Source: CAYVTV01 sp964563105 (GTDB taxonomy: Bacteria > Bacteroidota > Bacteroidia > Bacteroidales > GCA-2748055). From it: a stretch of DNA of 64,000 nucleotides. This document shows, in pieces, positions 36,533 through 45,554 of the stretch (positions are counted from its first letter, which is position 1; the number at the start of each line of letters is the position of its first letter). The notes beneath the pieces are model-generated. The model searched no databases, was not told where the DNA came from, and saw nothing but the letters and a program-made list of their open reading frames with translations. The position numbers were made by a program, and so were the translations under genes. Location: assembly GCA_964563105.1 (NCBI GenBank), contig CAZLXM010000005.1, positions 1-64,000 of the forward strand, given 5' to 3'.

Positions 36533-37267
36533 TTGAAAAAACTAAATATGCTATATATAATTTTAACCCTTATTCTTAATGTAAATATTGTTTCAGGCTA
36601 TAGCTTCAGCCCCTCCAAACCCCGGAGTGTTAATAATACCTGCATTAATAATATTTACTTTGATATAAAAGATTATCCTGATTTATATTTCGAATGTCAT
36701 ATTGCTGAGGTCAACAAAAATTCTCAAATTGAATTATTTTATAACGAAAAAGTACGGGACTATATAAATCTTTATTTTACTGAGAGAATTGATCAGGTTT
36801 TTCAAATATTGGAAAGGTCAGCAAGTTTTTTCCCAATATTTATTAAGTATTTAGATGAATTTGATCTTCCTCCCGAATTAAAATTTTTACCAATACTTGA
36901 ATCTGCATTATCGGAAATTGCTGTTTCACCTTCAGGAGCGGTAGGATTATGGCAATTTAAAAAGGAAACCGGTATTCATTGCGGATTAAAAATTGATCAT
37001 AATGTAGATGAGAGAACAGATCCGTTAGCTTCTACAATAGCTGCATGTAAATATCTTAAAGAAATGAATGAAAGGTTTGGAGACTGGCATCTGGCTTTGC
37101 TTGCATATCAGGCTGGTCCGGGTACTATCCGAAGAGCTGTCGAAAGTTCAGGCGGAAAAAAAACATATAAAGAACTAATTTCATATTTGCCTGAACAAAC
37201 CATAAGATATTTACCTGCATTTATGGCAATGATTTATGTATTCACATTTTATGGTAATCATCTATGA
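36533..37267 (+). CDS. Lytic transglycosylase (SLT domain), short form without LysM
   Basis: The 244-aa exported murein-cleaving enzyme carries the goose-lysozyme-like SLT motifs: catalytic Glu123 in LESALSE, SPSGAVGLWQF, and the late AYQAGPGTIRRA. I keep the TTG start at 36533 because the two lysines it adds give the signal peptide a basic head; ATG 36548 would begin directly in the hydrophobic part. Relatives of the MltD type usually have C-terminal LysM repeats; here the protein ends after the SLT domain. Its stop codon abuts that of speA. Confidence 0.88.
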   Translation: MKKLNMLYIILTLILNVNIVSGYSFSPSKPRSVNNTCINNIYFDIKDYPDLYFECHIAEVNKNSQIELFYNEKVRDYINLYFTERIDQVFQILERSASFFPIFIKYLDEFDLPPELKFLPILESALSEIAVSPSGAVGLWQFKKETGIHCGLKIDHNVDERTDPLASTIAACKYLKEMNERFGDWHLALLAYQAGPGTIRRAVESSGGKKTYKELISYLPEQTIRYLPAFMAMIYVFTFYGNHL

Positions 37268-39160
37268 TCATTCAAGGTAAGTGTATCCATATAACCCTGA
37301 GCGATAGGTTGATAAAAATTCTTTTCCTTCTTCAATGGTAATTTTTCCAGACTTAACTGAACTGGTTACCCATATTTCGACCGCCCTTACCATTTTTTTG
37401 GAATTATACTGTACATAGTCAAGAACTTCAGCAACTGTTTCTCCATCAATAACCTGATCAATGACAAATGTATCATCTTTTACTGATACATGAATTGCAT
37501 TGGTATCTCCAAAAAGATTATGCAAATCTCCCAGAATTTCCTGATAGGCCCCTACCATAAAAGCTCCAATATAATAGGATTCTTTTGAATTGACTGCGTG
37601 AACCGGCAAAAAGTGGGAAAAAGTATATGAAGAAATAAAATTTTCTATTTTACCATCAGAATCACAGGTTATATCCTGAATAGTGGCAGTTTGATTAGGC
37701 TTCTCATCAAGCCTGTGTATTGGCATAATTGGAAATATTTGATCAATTGCCCATGAATCCGGTAAAGATTGAAAAAGAGAAAAATTACAGAAATATTTAT
37801 CCGGCAGCATTCTGGATAATTGCTTCAGTTCGTCAGGTACATGCTTTACCTGAAGCGTAAGTTTATGAATTTCGCGTGTAACTGACCAGAATAACCTTTC
37901 TATTTGAGCCCGTGTTTTCAGGTCTAACATCCCAAGGCTAAAAAGATCGAGCGCTTCCTCCCTTATCTGCTGAGCATCATGCCAATACTCCAGCATTCTT
38001 GTATGATTAAGTTTTTCATATAATTGATAAATCTCCTTAACAAGTTCATGATCATCATCATTAATTGTATCCTCCTCATCCCATTCGGGTAATGTTGCAG
38101 TTTCCAATACTTCAAATATCAGCACGGAATGATGTGCAGTTAATGATCTGCCCGATTCAGTTATAATATTTGGATGAGGGATGTTATTTTTATCACTTAC
38201 ATCAACAAAAGTGCTGACTGAATCATTCACATATTCCTGTAAAGTATAATTTATGCTACTTTCACTATTTGCAGATCGGGTTCCGTCATAATCCACACCA
38301 AGCCCTCCTCCTATATCCACAAAGTCTATTTTGAATCCCATTTTACATAAATCGGCATAAAACTGAGAAGCTTCTCTAAGGGCAGCTTTAATTCTCCGGA
38401 TTTTTGTAACCTGGCTTCCAATGTGAAAATGTAATAACTGGAAGCATTGTTTCATTTTATTTTTTTCAAGAAAATCCAATGCCTCTAACAGTTCGCTGGA
38501 AGAAAGGCCGAATTTACTGATATCTCCGCCGGAATCTTCCCATTTTCCACTGCCGGAACTTGCCAGTTTTATCCTTATCCCGATTGCGGGTTGAATTTTC
38601 ATTCGTTTCGCAACGCTGGCAATAAGTTTAAGCTCATTTAGTTTTTCCACTACCAAAAATAGTTGTTTGCCCATTTTTTGTGCCAAAAGGGCTAACTCTA
38701 TATAAGCTTCATCTTTATATCCATTACAAATGATCATTGAATCGGTAATGGTGTTTATTGCAAGAACAGCGTGCAGCTCTGGTTTTGAACCGGCTTCAAG
38801 GCCAATATTAAATTTCTTACCATGGCTCACAATCTCCTCAACCACAGGGCGCATCTGATTCACTTTAATAGGATAGATAATAAAATTCTGGGCCTTATAA
38901 TTATATTCCTTTGCTGCCGAAGCAAATGATTCAGAGATACTCAGTATCCTGTCATCAAGAATATCAGGAAAACGAATAAGCATTGGACATGATACATCCC
39001 TGAGTGTAAGTTCATCCAGTAATTCCTTAAGATCTATTTCCGGCCCATTCCTTTTTGGAGTAACTGTGACATTTCCTTTTTCATTGATGGAAAAATATCC
39101 CATTCCCCAGCCATTAGTATTATATAGTTCTTTTGAATCTTCAATGCGCCATTTTCTCAT
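37268..39160 (-). CDS. speA: Biosynthetic arginine decarboxylase
   Basis: This PLP enzyme converts arginine to agmatine for polyamine synthesis. It is 630 aa, the typical size of the fold-III SpeA family. PLP lysine is predicted as Lys99 in YPIKVNQ; HFHIGSQ and the glycine loop DIGGGLGVDYDG are present, as is the C-terminal EILGDLHNLFGDTNA. The gene is monocistronic, with a divergent promoter region before the DUF4837 gene. Confidence 0.96.
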   Translation of the reverse strand: MRKWRIEDSKELYNTNGWGMGYFSINEKGNVTVTPKRNGPEIDLKELLDELTLRDVSCPMLIRFPDILDDRILSISESFASAAKEYNYKAQNFIIYPIKVNQMRPVVEEIVSHGKKFNIGLEAGSKPELHAVLAINTITDSMIICNGYKDEAYIELALLAQKMGKQLFLVVEKLNELKLIASVAKRMKIQPAIGIRIKLASSGSGKWEDSGGDISKFGLSSSELLEALDFLEKNKMKQCFQLLHFHIGSQVTKIRRIKAALREASQFYADLCKMGFKIDFVDIGGGLGVDYDGTRSANSESSINYTLQEYVNDSVSTFVDVSDKNNIPHPNIITESGRSLTAHHSVLIFEVLETATLPEWDEEDTINDDDHELVKEIYQLYEKLNHTRMLEYWHDAQQIREEALDLFSLGMLDLKTRAQIERLFWSVTREIHKLTLQVKHVPDELKQLSRMLPDKYFCNFSLFQSLPDSWAIDQIFPIMPIHRLDEKPNQTATIQDITCDSDGKIENFISSYTFSHFLPVHAVNSKESYYIGAFMVGAYQEILGDLHNLFGDTNAIHVSVKDDTFVIDQVIDGETVAEVLDYVQYNSKKMVRAVEIWVTSSVKSGKITIEEGKEFLSTYRSGLYGYTYLE

Positions 39161-39225
39161 CTTTCAATTTAATTTTAACAAAAAGTAAAAAATGAAATAT
39201 CCTTTAATAAATAATTATAACAATG

Positions 39226-39233
39226 CAAAAATA
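39226..39233 (-). promoter_or_regulatory. Promoter -7 box for speA
   Basis: The minus strand reads TATTTTTG (TAnnTTTG), 65 bases before the speA start in the divergent gap. Confidence 0.4.
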
Positions 39234-39302
39234 TAAGAAAAAATCATATACATAACTTGCAAGCTTATAAAACTGATAGCAATGGATGTATAAAATTTGT
39301 GC

Positions 39303-39310
39303 TATTTTTG
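39303..39310 (+). promoter_or_regulatory. Promoter -7 box for the DUF4837 gene
   Basis: TATTTTTG matches TAnnTTTG 25 bases before the ATG at 39336, giving a predicted leader below 20 bases. Confidence 0.45.
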
Positions 39311-39335
39311 CAGGTAATGAATAAAACTAAAGATC

Positions 39336-40334
39336 ATGATCAGAATTTATTTTTATATTTCCTTTTTAACTGTATTATTGCTTTATTCTTGTGATACAGG
39401 GCCAACTCCCGGCGGATCAGGGACTGTATTGCCAAATGTTACCGGATCAGCAGGTGAAGTACTTGTAGTAATAGATCAGGAACGCTGGGCTCAAAGACCG
39501 GGCATTCTTCTTAAAGAAATTCTTGAACGTGAATATCCGGCACTTCCCCAACGTGAACCTCTTTTCGATATTATTCAAATTCCCAAAGGAGCTTTTGATG
39601 AAATGTTTAAACGTTACAGAACCATTATTCTTATCGATGTTTCATCAGAGATTGCAGAACCGGAGATCCGTTTTTTTGAAAATCAATGGGCAAAACCACA
39701 ACTGGTTGTAAATATAAAAGCTTCAAATAGTGAGAGCCTGGCAGACTTTCTTACAATATCAGCTGATAAATTACTTTCAAATTTACAATCATATGACAGA
39801 AAAAGACTGATTGATGTGTTTGAATCAAGCAAAGACCCGGATATTAAAAGCATTGTAAGTAAATTTTATTTAGATCTGGCAATCCCGAGGGGATATAAGA
39901 CTGATATTAATCAGGAAGATTTTGCCATGTTTTCAATTGAAACTCCCCGTAGCAGTCAGGCTATATATGTATATCAAAATGCATATATTGATGAGAAAGA
40001 TATTGCCACTGTGCAATTGATTGAAAATCGGGACCAGATGCTTAAAAAATATACAAGAGGCTCACAATTTGGATCTTATATGATTACATCGCCCGCCTTT
40101 CCCCCCATTATATTTGATTTGAACAAAAATGGAAATCAAATTGTTGAAATTCGCGGATGGTGGGAATTAAATAAAGGATTTATGGGAGGCCCGTTTATGA
40201 GTCATACCATTGTAGATAAAAATCGCAGACGTACTGTTACGGTTGAGGCTTATGTATATAATCCGCAGGATAAAAAAAGAAATCTGATGCGTCATATGGA
40301 AGCTATTGTTTATTCTGCAAAGATTATCCAATAA
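39336..40334 (+). CDS. DUF4837 family lipoprotein
   Basis: The 332-aa lipoprotein (lipobox LYSC, Cys19) has the DUF4837 pattern: VTGSAGEVLVVID after the linker, a central YRTIILIDVS segment and a late FMGGPFMSHTIVD. The family is widespread in Bacteroidota with no assigned function. It is followed by the leucyl aminopeptidase gene with its own promoter box, so it is probably monocistronic. Confidence 0.85.
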   Translation: MIRIYFYISFLTVLLLYSCDTGPTPGGSGTVLPNVTGSAGEVLVVIDQERWAQRPGILLKEILEREYPALPQREPLFDIIQIPKGAFDEMFKRYRTIILIDVSSEIAEPEIRFFENQWAKPQLVVNIKASNSESLADFLTISADKLLSNLQSYDRKRLIDVFESSKDPDIKSIVSKFYLDLAIPRGYKTDINQEDFAMFSIETPRSSQAIYVYQNAYIDEKDIATVQLIENRDQMLKKYTRGSQFGSYMITSPAFPPIIFDLNKNGNQIVEIRGWWELNKGFMGGPFMSHTIVDKNRRRTVTVEAYVYNPQDKKRNLMRHMEAIVYSAKIIQ

Positions 40335-40343
40335 TAAATACAC

Positions 40344-40351
40344 TATCTTTG
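40344..40351 (+). promoter_or_regulatory. Promoter -7 box for the M17 aminopeptidase gene
   Basis: TATCTTTG matches TAnnTTTG and ends 25 bases before the ATG at 40377, in the 42-base gap after the DUF4837 gene. Confidence 0.5.
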
Positions 40352-40376
40352 TATTTAAAGTTTAAGGCAGAAAGAA

Positions 40377-41816
40377 ATGAAAATATTGGAAACTGGCATA
40401 ATACCGGAAAATGAGAGTTTGATTATTATTGGAAAAAGTGAAAATGATTTTTTAAAATATTTACAGGATAAGTATCAAAAGAAATATCTGAAAGATCAAC
40501 TTTCGAGAGATAAAACTACTATAGTAATTAATCTCTTTGAAAAATTAATTGTTTTCCAATTAGTTGAGGATAATGACCCTGTTGACAATCCGGATTCCCT
40601 GGAAGACATCAGGAAAGCAGGCTATAGTATTCATAATGAATTGATCTCCCATGAAATTGAGAATATTTCCCTGGTACATGAAAGTGGCAACTGCTCTTAT
40701 TCTTTCGCTCTTATTGAGGGTATTGCCTTAAGTAATTATCAGTTCCTGAAATACTTTAGTGATTCTGTCAAAAAAAGGAATTCATTAAAAGAATTAAAAA
40801 TATATTGTAAGAATCTGGACAATTCATCACTGGCTGAGTTAAAAGTTTTAATTGATGCAGTTTATAAAGTAAGAGATCTTGTTAATGAGCCATTATCTTA
40901 TCTTACTGCTGTTAAATTATCTGAAGAGATCATGAGAATGGGTGAGGAAGCCGGATTTAGTGTGGAAGTGCTTAATAAAAAAAGGATCGAAACACTTAAA
41001 ATGGGAGGTTTGTTAGCAGTTAACAGGGGCAGCCTTGATCCGCCGGTTTTTTGTATTCTTGAATATAAGGGTAAAGGTTTTACAAATTCTAAACCTGTTG
41101 TTATTATCGGTAAAGGAGTTGTTTATGATACTGGTGGTTTAAGTTTAAAGCCCACACCTGATTCAATGGATTATATGAAATGTGACATGTCGGGTGCAGC
41201 TGCTGTTGCCGGTTTATTTTATTCTGTTGCTAAAAACAATCTTCCGTTGCATCTAATAGGACTTATACCTGCAACTGATAACCGCCCTGATGGTAATGCA
41301 TATGTTCCTGGTGATGTGATAACCATCCATGGAGGAACAAGCGTTGAAGTATTAAATACTGATGCTGAAGGCAGATTGATATTAGCAGATGCTTTGGCCT
41401 ATGCGAAAAAATTTCAGCCGGAACTTGTAATTGATATTGCAACTCTTACCGGATCGGCTCAGAATACTTTCGGAAATATTGCAATGGCAGGTATGGGTAA
41501 TGCACCGGCAAGTATAATTAATGAACTTGTAAATGCGGGTTACAGGGAGAATGAACGAATTGCCATACTGCCTTTCTGGAAAGATTATAAAGAAATGCTT
41601 AAATCAGATATCGCTGACCTGAAAAATATTGGGGGAAAGTATGCCGGAGCTATAACTGCCGGCAAGTTTCTTGAATATTTTACTGATTATAATTTTATAC
41701 ATCTTGATATTGCAGGAGTTGCATTTAATAAAAAATGTGATTCATACAGAGGTAAAGGTGCGAGTGGTGTTGGTGTCAGATTATTATATAATTTCCTGAA
41801 AAATAAATATTGTTAA
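40377..41816 (+). CDS. M17 family leucyl aminopeptidase
   Basis: This cytosolic two-metal aminopeptidase removes N-terminal residues from peptides. It is 479 aa. The catalytic C-terminal domain has the metal/carbonate motifs GKGVVYDTGGLSLKP and the M17 signature NTDAEGRLILADAL; the N-terminal 150 residues are the variable macro-like domain. It is followed after 24 bases by pdxA. Confidence 0.94.
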   Translation: MKILETGIIPENESLIIIGKSENDFLKYLQDKYQKKYLKDQLSRDKTTIVINLFEKLIVFQLVEDNDPVDNPDSLEDIRKAGYSIHNELISHEIENISLVHESGNCSYSFALIEGIALSNYQFLKYFSDSVKKRNSLKELKIYCKNLDNSSLAELKVLIDAVYKVRDLVNEPLSYLTAVKLSEEIMRMGEEAGFSVEVLNKKRIETLKMGGLLAVNRGSLDPPVFCILEYKGKGFTNSKPVVIIGKGVVYDTGGLSLKPTPDSMDYMKCDMSGAAAVAGLFYSVAKNNLPLHLIGLIPATDNRPDGNAYVPGDVITIHGGTSVEVLNTDAEGRLILADALAYAKKFQPELVIDIATLTGSAQNTFGNIAMAGMGNAPASIINELVNAGYRENERIAILPFWKDYKEMLKSDIADLKNIGGKYAGAITAGKFLEYFTDYNFIHLDIAGVAFNKKCDSYRGKGASGVGVRLLYNFLKNKYC

Positions 41817-41840
41817 TTATTATTTAATTAATGTGGTAAA

Positions 41841-42908
41841 ATGGTTGATTCAAAAATAAAGATAGGAATAACTCATGGAGATATTAATGGAATTGGTTAT
41901 GAAGTAATAATGAAAAGCCTTCTTGATGGCCATATTCTCGAAATTTGCACCCCCGTTGTTTATGGTTCGCCAAAAGTTGCTGCTTATCATAGGAAAGCTC
42001 TGAATATAGAGAATTTCAATTTTAACATTATAAGGAATGCTGATGAAGCTAATGAAAAAAGAGCTAATATTATTAACTGTGTTGATGATGAGGTAAGGGT
42101 AGAGCTTGGAAAATCCACCCCTGTAGCAGGTGAAGCAGCTTTCTTAGCTTTGACATCAGCTGTTAAAGACTTAAAAGCGGATAAGATACAGGCACTTGTA
42201 ACTGCACCAATAAACAAATATAATATCCAATCCAAAAAATTCAATTTTACCGGACATACTGATTTTTTACAATCTGAATTTGTGCCTTCAGAAACCTTGA
42301 TGCTTATGGTTGGGAATTTATTAAAAGTTGGCCTGGTTACCGATCATATCCCTATAAGAAACTTAAATGAGTATATTTCAAAAGACACAATATTAGCTAA
42401 GCTTCGTATTTTGAATAAATCATTAATACGGGATTTTACTATCCGCCGTCCAAAAATTGCTGTTTTGGGATTAAATCCTCATGCAGGAGATAATGGTTTA
42501 CTTGGAAATGAAGAATTAAGCGAGATTATTCCTGCAATTGAATTAGCATCAAAAGAAAATATTTTAGCATTTGGGCCTTATCCTGCCGATAGTTTTTTTG
42601 GAGCCGGGAATTTTACCAGGTTTGATGCTATACTGGCGATGTATCATGATCAGGGGCTAATCCCTTTTAAAACACTTGTAATGGACGAAGGAGTAAATTA
42701 TACTGCCGGGCTTCCGGTTGTAAGAACATCACCGGCCCATGGTACAGCTTATGAAATTACAGGATTAAACAAAGCTGATTTTAGCTCATTCACAAATGCA
42801 ATTTATCTTGCACGTGATATTTATTTTAACAGGAAAATGAATAGTGATATACTTCAGGATCCATTGCCATTAGGATTACCGGATGAGCTACAAAGTGTAA
42901 AAGAATAA
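41841..42908 (+). CDS. pdxA: 4-hydroxythreonine-4-phosphate dehydrogenase
   Basis: This enzyme of the DXP-dependent pyridoxal phosphate pathway is 355 aa. The metal-binding histidines lie in GHTDFL, GLNPHAGDNG and MYHDQGL, all conserved; the start GITHGDINGIGYE is typical. Upstream lies the M17 peptidase; downstream the HD phosphohydrolase with a separate promoter. Confidence 0.96.
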   Translation: MVDSKIKIGITHGDINGIGYEVIMKSLLDGHILEICTPVVYGSPKVAAYHRKALNIENFNFNIIRNADEANEKRANIINCVDDEVRVELGKSTPVAGEAAFLALTSAVKDLKADKIQALVTAPINKYNIQSKKFNFTGHTDFLQSEFVPSETLMLMVGNLLKVGLVTDHIPIRNLNEYISKDTILAKLRILNKSLIRDFTIRRPKIAVLGLNPHAGDNGLLGNEELSEIIPAIELASKENILAFGPYPADSFFGAGNFTRFDAILAMYHDQGLIPFKTLVMDEGVNYTAGLPVVRTSPAHGTAYEITGLNKADFSSFTNAIYLARDIYFNRKMNSDILQDPLPLGLPDELQSVKE

Positions 42909-43030
42909 TGAATTGTATAAGCTACTTGAAAATCTCCAAAAAAAAGCAAAAATTGAAATTCAAAATTAAATCCTAAACCTTTAAACAATTTATTTTTAAT
43001 ATAATAGTTATTAAAATTAATCAGAGTAAT

Positions 43031-43052
43031 TTTTAAACCTCCCGGTTTAAAA
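43031..43052. promoter_or_regulatory. Inverted repeat abutting the HD-phosphohydrolase promoter (operator or pdxA terminator)
   Basis: TTTTAAACC (43031-43039) and GGTTTAAAA (43044-43052) are perfect 9-base arms around TCCC, ending exactly where the -7 box TATCTTTG begins. It occupies the spacer between -33 and -7, so a bound protein would block transcription. It could also fold as a terminator for pdxA. Confidence 0.5.
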
Positions 43053-43060
43053 TATCTTTG
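43053..43060 (+). promoter_or_regulatory. Promoter -7 box for the HD-lpxD-lpxC/fabZ-lpxA group
   Basis: TATCTTTG matches TAnnTTTG. It overlaps the possible TTG start at 43058, which argues that translation starts later, at GTG 43076. Confidence 0.5.
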
Positions 43061-43075
43061 ATAAAAATTTTAAAT

Positions 43076-44329
43076 GTGATAGATATTGCACTTAATAAGC
43101 AAAAAATTATAAATGATCCTGTCTATGGTTTCATTTCAATCCCTTTTGATATAGTTTTTGATTTAATCGAACATCCATTTTTTCAGCGCCTCAGGCGGAT
43201 AAGGCAGTTAGGACTGACTTGTTTTGTATATCCCGGTGCTAACCACACCCGGTTTCAACATGCTATTGGAGCAATGCACCTCATGGGGATGGCAATAGAT
43301 ATTATTCGTTCAAAAGGGCATGAAATTAGTCGTGAGGAAGCTGAAGCCGTCACTATTGCCATTCTCCTTCATGATATTGGGCACGGTCCTTTTTCTCACG
43401 GATTGGAGAATAGTATTATTGAAGGGATTAATCATGAAGAGATCTCTCTCCTCTTTATGAAGCGTTTAAATAATATTTTTAATGGGAAACTTGAGCTTGC
43501 AATTAAAATTTATACTGGTTCTTATCCAAAAAAATTCTTACATCAGCTTGTAGATAGCCAGCTCGATATGGATCGACTCGATTATTTGAGAAGAGATAGT
43601 TTTTTTACCGGTGTTACGGAAGGGGCAATTGGTTCAGACAGAATTATTAAAATGTTGAACGTAAAAAACGATAACCTTGTTTTAGAGTTAAAAGGAATTT
43701 ATTCTTATGAAAAATTTCTGATTGCCAGAAGGTTAATGTATTGGCAGGTATATTTCCATAAAACGGTTGTAGCATCTGAATATTTACTTATTAAAATTTT
43801 GCAGCGTGCAAAATACTTATCATTGAATGGGGTTAAATTATTTGCCCCTCCGGCATTACAATTTTTTCTTTCACATAAGATTTCTGCATTGGAATTTAAT
43901 CAGCCCGGTTTTCCGGATGTACTTGAATTATTCAGTGAGTTGGATGACAATGATATTTTTACTGTGGCAAAAGTATGGAAAACTCATAGCGATAAAACGC
44001 TTTCGGTATTATGCAGTGGTTTACTTGAACGAAAACTTTTCAGACTGAATATTAAAAATAGCAAATTCAGACAATCAGAGATTGATCTGATAAAACAAAA
44101 AGCAATATCTCATTTTGGCTTAAACAAAGAAGATGTGGAATATCTTGTTGTTACCGGGGAAATAAGTAATTTTGCCTACAATTCGCAGGATGAAAATATT
44201 AAAATCCTGATGAAAAACGGATATATTGCTGATATAACTGAAGTTTCGGAGTTACTTAACTCTTCAGTGCTTTCAAGAAATGTGGTTAAACATTTTTTAT
44301 GTTATCCAAAAGTATTGGAGATGACATAA
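43076..44329 (+). CDS. HD domain phosphohydrolase (dNTPase-like)
   Basis: This cytosolic metal-dependent phosphohydrolase of the HD superfamily has ~417 aa. Motifs are GANHTRFQHAIGAMHLM, ILLHDIGHGPFSH and DSQLDMDRLDYL, the arrangement of dGTPase-like and SamHD-like enzymes; the nucleotide substrate is not known. I choose GTG 43076 since a promoter -7 box covers the upstream TTG (43058); the next in-frame Met is far inside the domain. The gene immediately precedes lpxD, an order I recall as common in Bacteroidota. Confidence 0.85.
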   Translation: MIDIALNKQKIINDPVYGFISIPFDIVFDLIEHPFFQRLRRIRQLGLTCFVYPGANHTRFQHAIGAMHLMGMAIDIIRSKGHEISREEAEAVTIAILLHDIGHGPFSHGLENSIIEGINHEEISLLFMKRLNNIFNGKLELAIKIYTGSYPKKFLHQLVDSQLDMDRLDYLRRDSFFTGVTEGAIGSDRIIKMLNVKNDNLVLELKGIYSYEKFLIARRLMYWQVYFHKTVVASEYLLIKILQRAKYLSLNGVKLFAPPALQFFLSHKISALEFNQPGFPDVLELFSELDDNDIFTVAKVWKTHSDKTLSVLCSGLLERKLFRLNIKNSKFRQSEIDLIKQKAISHFGLNKEDVEYLVVTGEISNFAYNSQDENIKILMKNGYIADITEVSELLNSSVLSRNVVKHFLCYPKVLEMT

Positions 44330-44347
44330 AATAAATTCTTAGTTTTG
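44315..44347 (+). promoter_or_regulatory. Promoter for lpxD
   Basis: TTG at 44315-44317 and TAGTTTTG at 44340-44347 are separated by 22 bases, within the usual range for Bacteroidota -33/-7 promoters. The -7 box ends 35 bases before the lpxD ATG. Confidence 0.45.
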
Positions 44348-44382
44348 TGCCAAAATATTTTATTTAGTAAAATCTAAAATAA

Positions 44383-45432
44383 ATGAATTTTAAAGCTTCC
44401 GTAATCGCAGGATTTCTAAACGGGGAATTAGAAGGCGACCCTGATGTCGAAGTGAATTATATTTCGAAAATTGAAGAAGGTATACCCGGAACACTTTCTT
44501 TTTTAGCTAATCCTAAATATGAGAAATATATTTATGAAACTGCAGCAAGCATTGTGCTTGTTAATAAGGATTTTAAACCTGAAAAACCGGTTTCAGCCAC
44601 TCTTATCAGAGTTGAAAATGCTTATGAAGCTTTTGCTTCTTTATTGGAGTTATATCAACAGTCCAAATTAAAAAAATCGGGAATCCATAAAACAGCCAGT
44701 ATCCATGAAAAAACAGAACTTGGTGAAAATTTGTATATTGGAGACTTTGTAGTTATTGATGATAATGCAAAAATCGGGAATAATGTTATGATTTATCCCC
44801 AGGTTTATATAGGAGAAAATGTAACCATAGGAAATGATACCCTAATCTATGCCGGTGTAAAGATTTATGAAGGCTCTAAGATTGGGTCCGGATGTGTAAT
44901 TCATTCCGGAGCTGTTATTGGAGCCGATGGTTTTGGCTTTGCCCCACAGAATGGAAATAATTATAAGAAAATCCCCCAGATTGGAAATGTAATTATTGAG
45001 GATAATGTTGAAATTGGGGCAAATACTACAATTGACAGGGCAACTCTTGGTTCAACCATTATTAAAAAAGGGGTAAAGCTGGATAATTTGATTCAAATAG
45101 CACATAACGTTGAAGTGGGTGAAGATACTGTTATTGCTGCTCAATCAGGTCTTGCAGGTTCTACTAAAATAGGAAGGGAATGTATGCTGGGAGGTCAGGT
45201 AGGGATTATCGGCCATCTTACAATTGCTGATAAAGTAAAAATTGCAGCCCAGTCGGGTATAATAAAAGATGTTAAAAAAGAAGGAGAGGTATTGCAGGGT
45301 TCTTCTGCCATTCCTTTTAAGGATTATTGGAAATCTTATTTTATTTTTACGAAATTACCGGAATTAAGAAAACAGGTAATTGAATTATCCAGAGAATTGA
45401 AAGAATTAAAAGAAGACAAATCATTAGAATAA
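44383..45432 (+). CDS. lpxD: UDP-3-O-(3-hydroxyacyl)glucosamine N-acyltransferase
   Basis: This is the third step of lipid A synthesis: N-acylation of UDP-3-O-acylglucosamine by acyl-ACP. It is 349 aa. The N-terminal uridine-binding domain is at about 1-95, then a left-handed beta helix of hexapeptide repeats (100-310) with the catalytic His241 in QIAHNVEVG, and a C-terminal helix. It starts the cluster lpxD-lpxC/fabZ-lpxA. Confidence 0.96.
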   Translation: MNFKASVIAGFLNGELEGDPDVEVNYISKIEEGIPGTLSFLANPKYEKYIYETAASIVLVNKDFKPEKPVSATLIRVENAYEAFASLLELYQQSKLKKSGIHKTASIHEKTELGENLYIGDFVVIDDNAKIGNNVMIYPQVYIGENVTIGNDTLIYAGVKIYEGSKIGSGCVIHSGAVIGADGFGFAPQNGNNYKKIPQIGNVIIEDNVEIGANTTIDRATLGSTIIKKGVKLDNLIQIAHNVEVGEDTVIAAQSGLAGSTKIGRECMLGGQVGIIGHLTIADKVKIAAQSGIIKDVKKEGEVLQGSSAIPFKDYWKSYFIFTKLPELRKQVIELSRELKELKEDKSLE

Positions 45433-45534
45433 AAGATTATTTTTGATTTAAAGGTATTGATAATAGGATAAATATATTCGAAGAGTGAATTTTATTTAAT
45501 TTATGAGATTGATTTTTTTGTAAATTAGGCAATT

Positions 45535-45542
45535 TATTTTTG
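45535..45542 (+). promoter_or_regulatory. Promoter -7 box for lpxC/fabZ, very close to the start codon
   Basis: TATTTTTG ends only 12 bases before the ATG. With a start point about seven bases after the box the leader would be about six bases. A TTG at 45509-45511 is 23 bases upstream of the box. Confidence 0.4.
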
Positions 45543-45554
45543 GAATTTTAAGAT

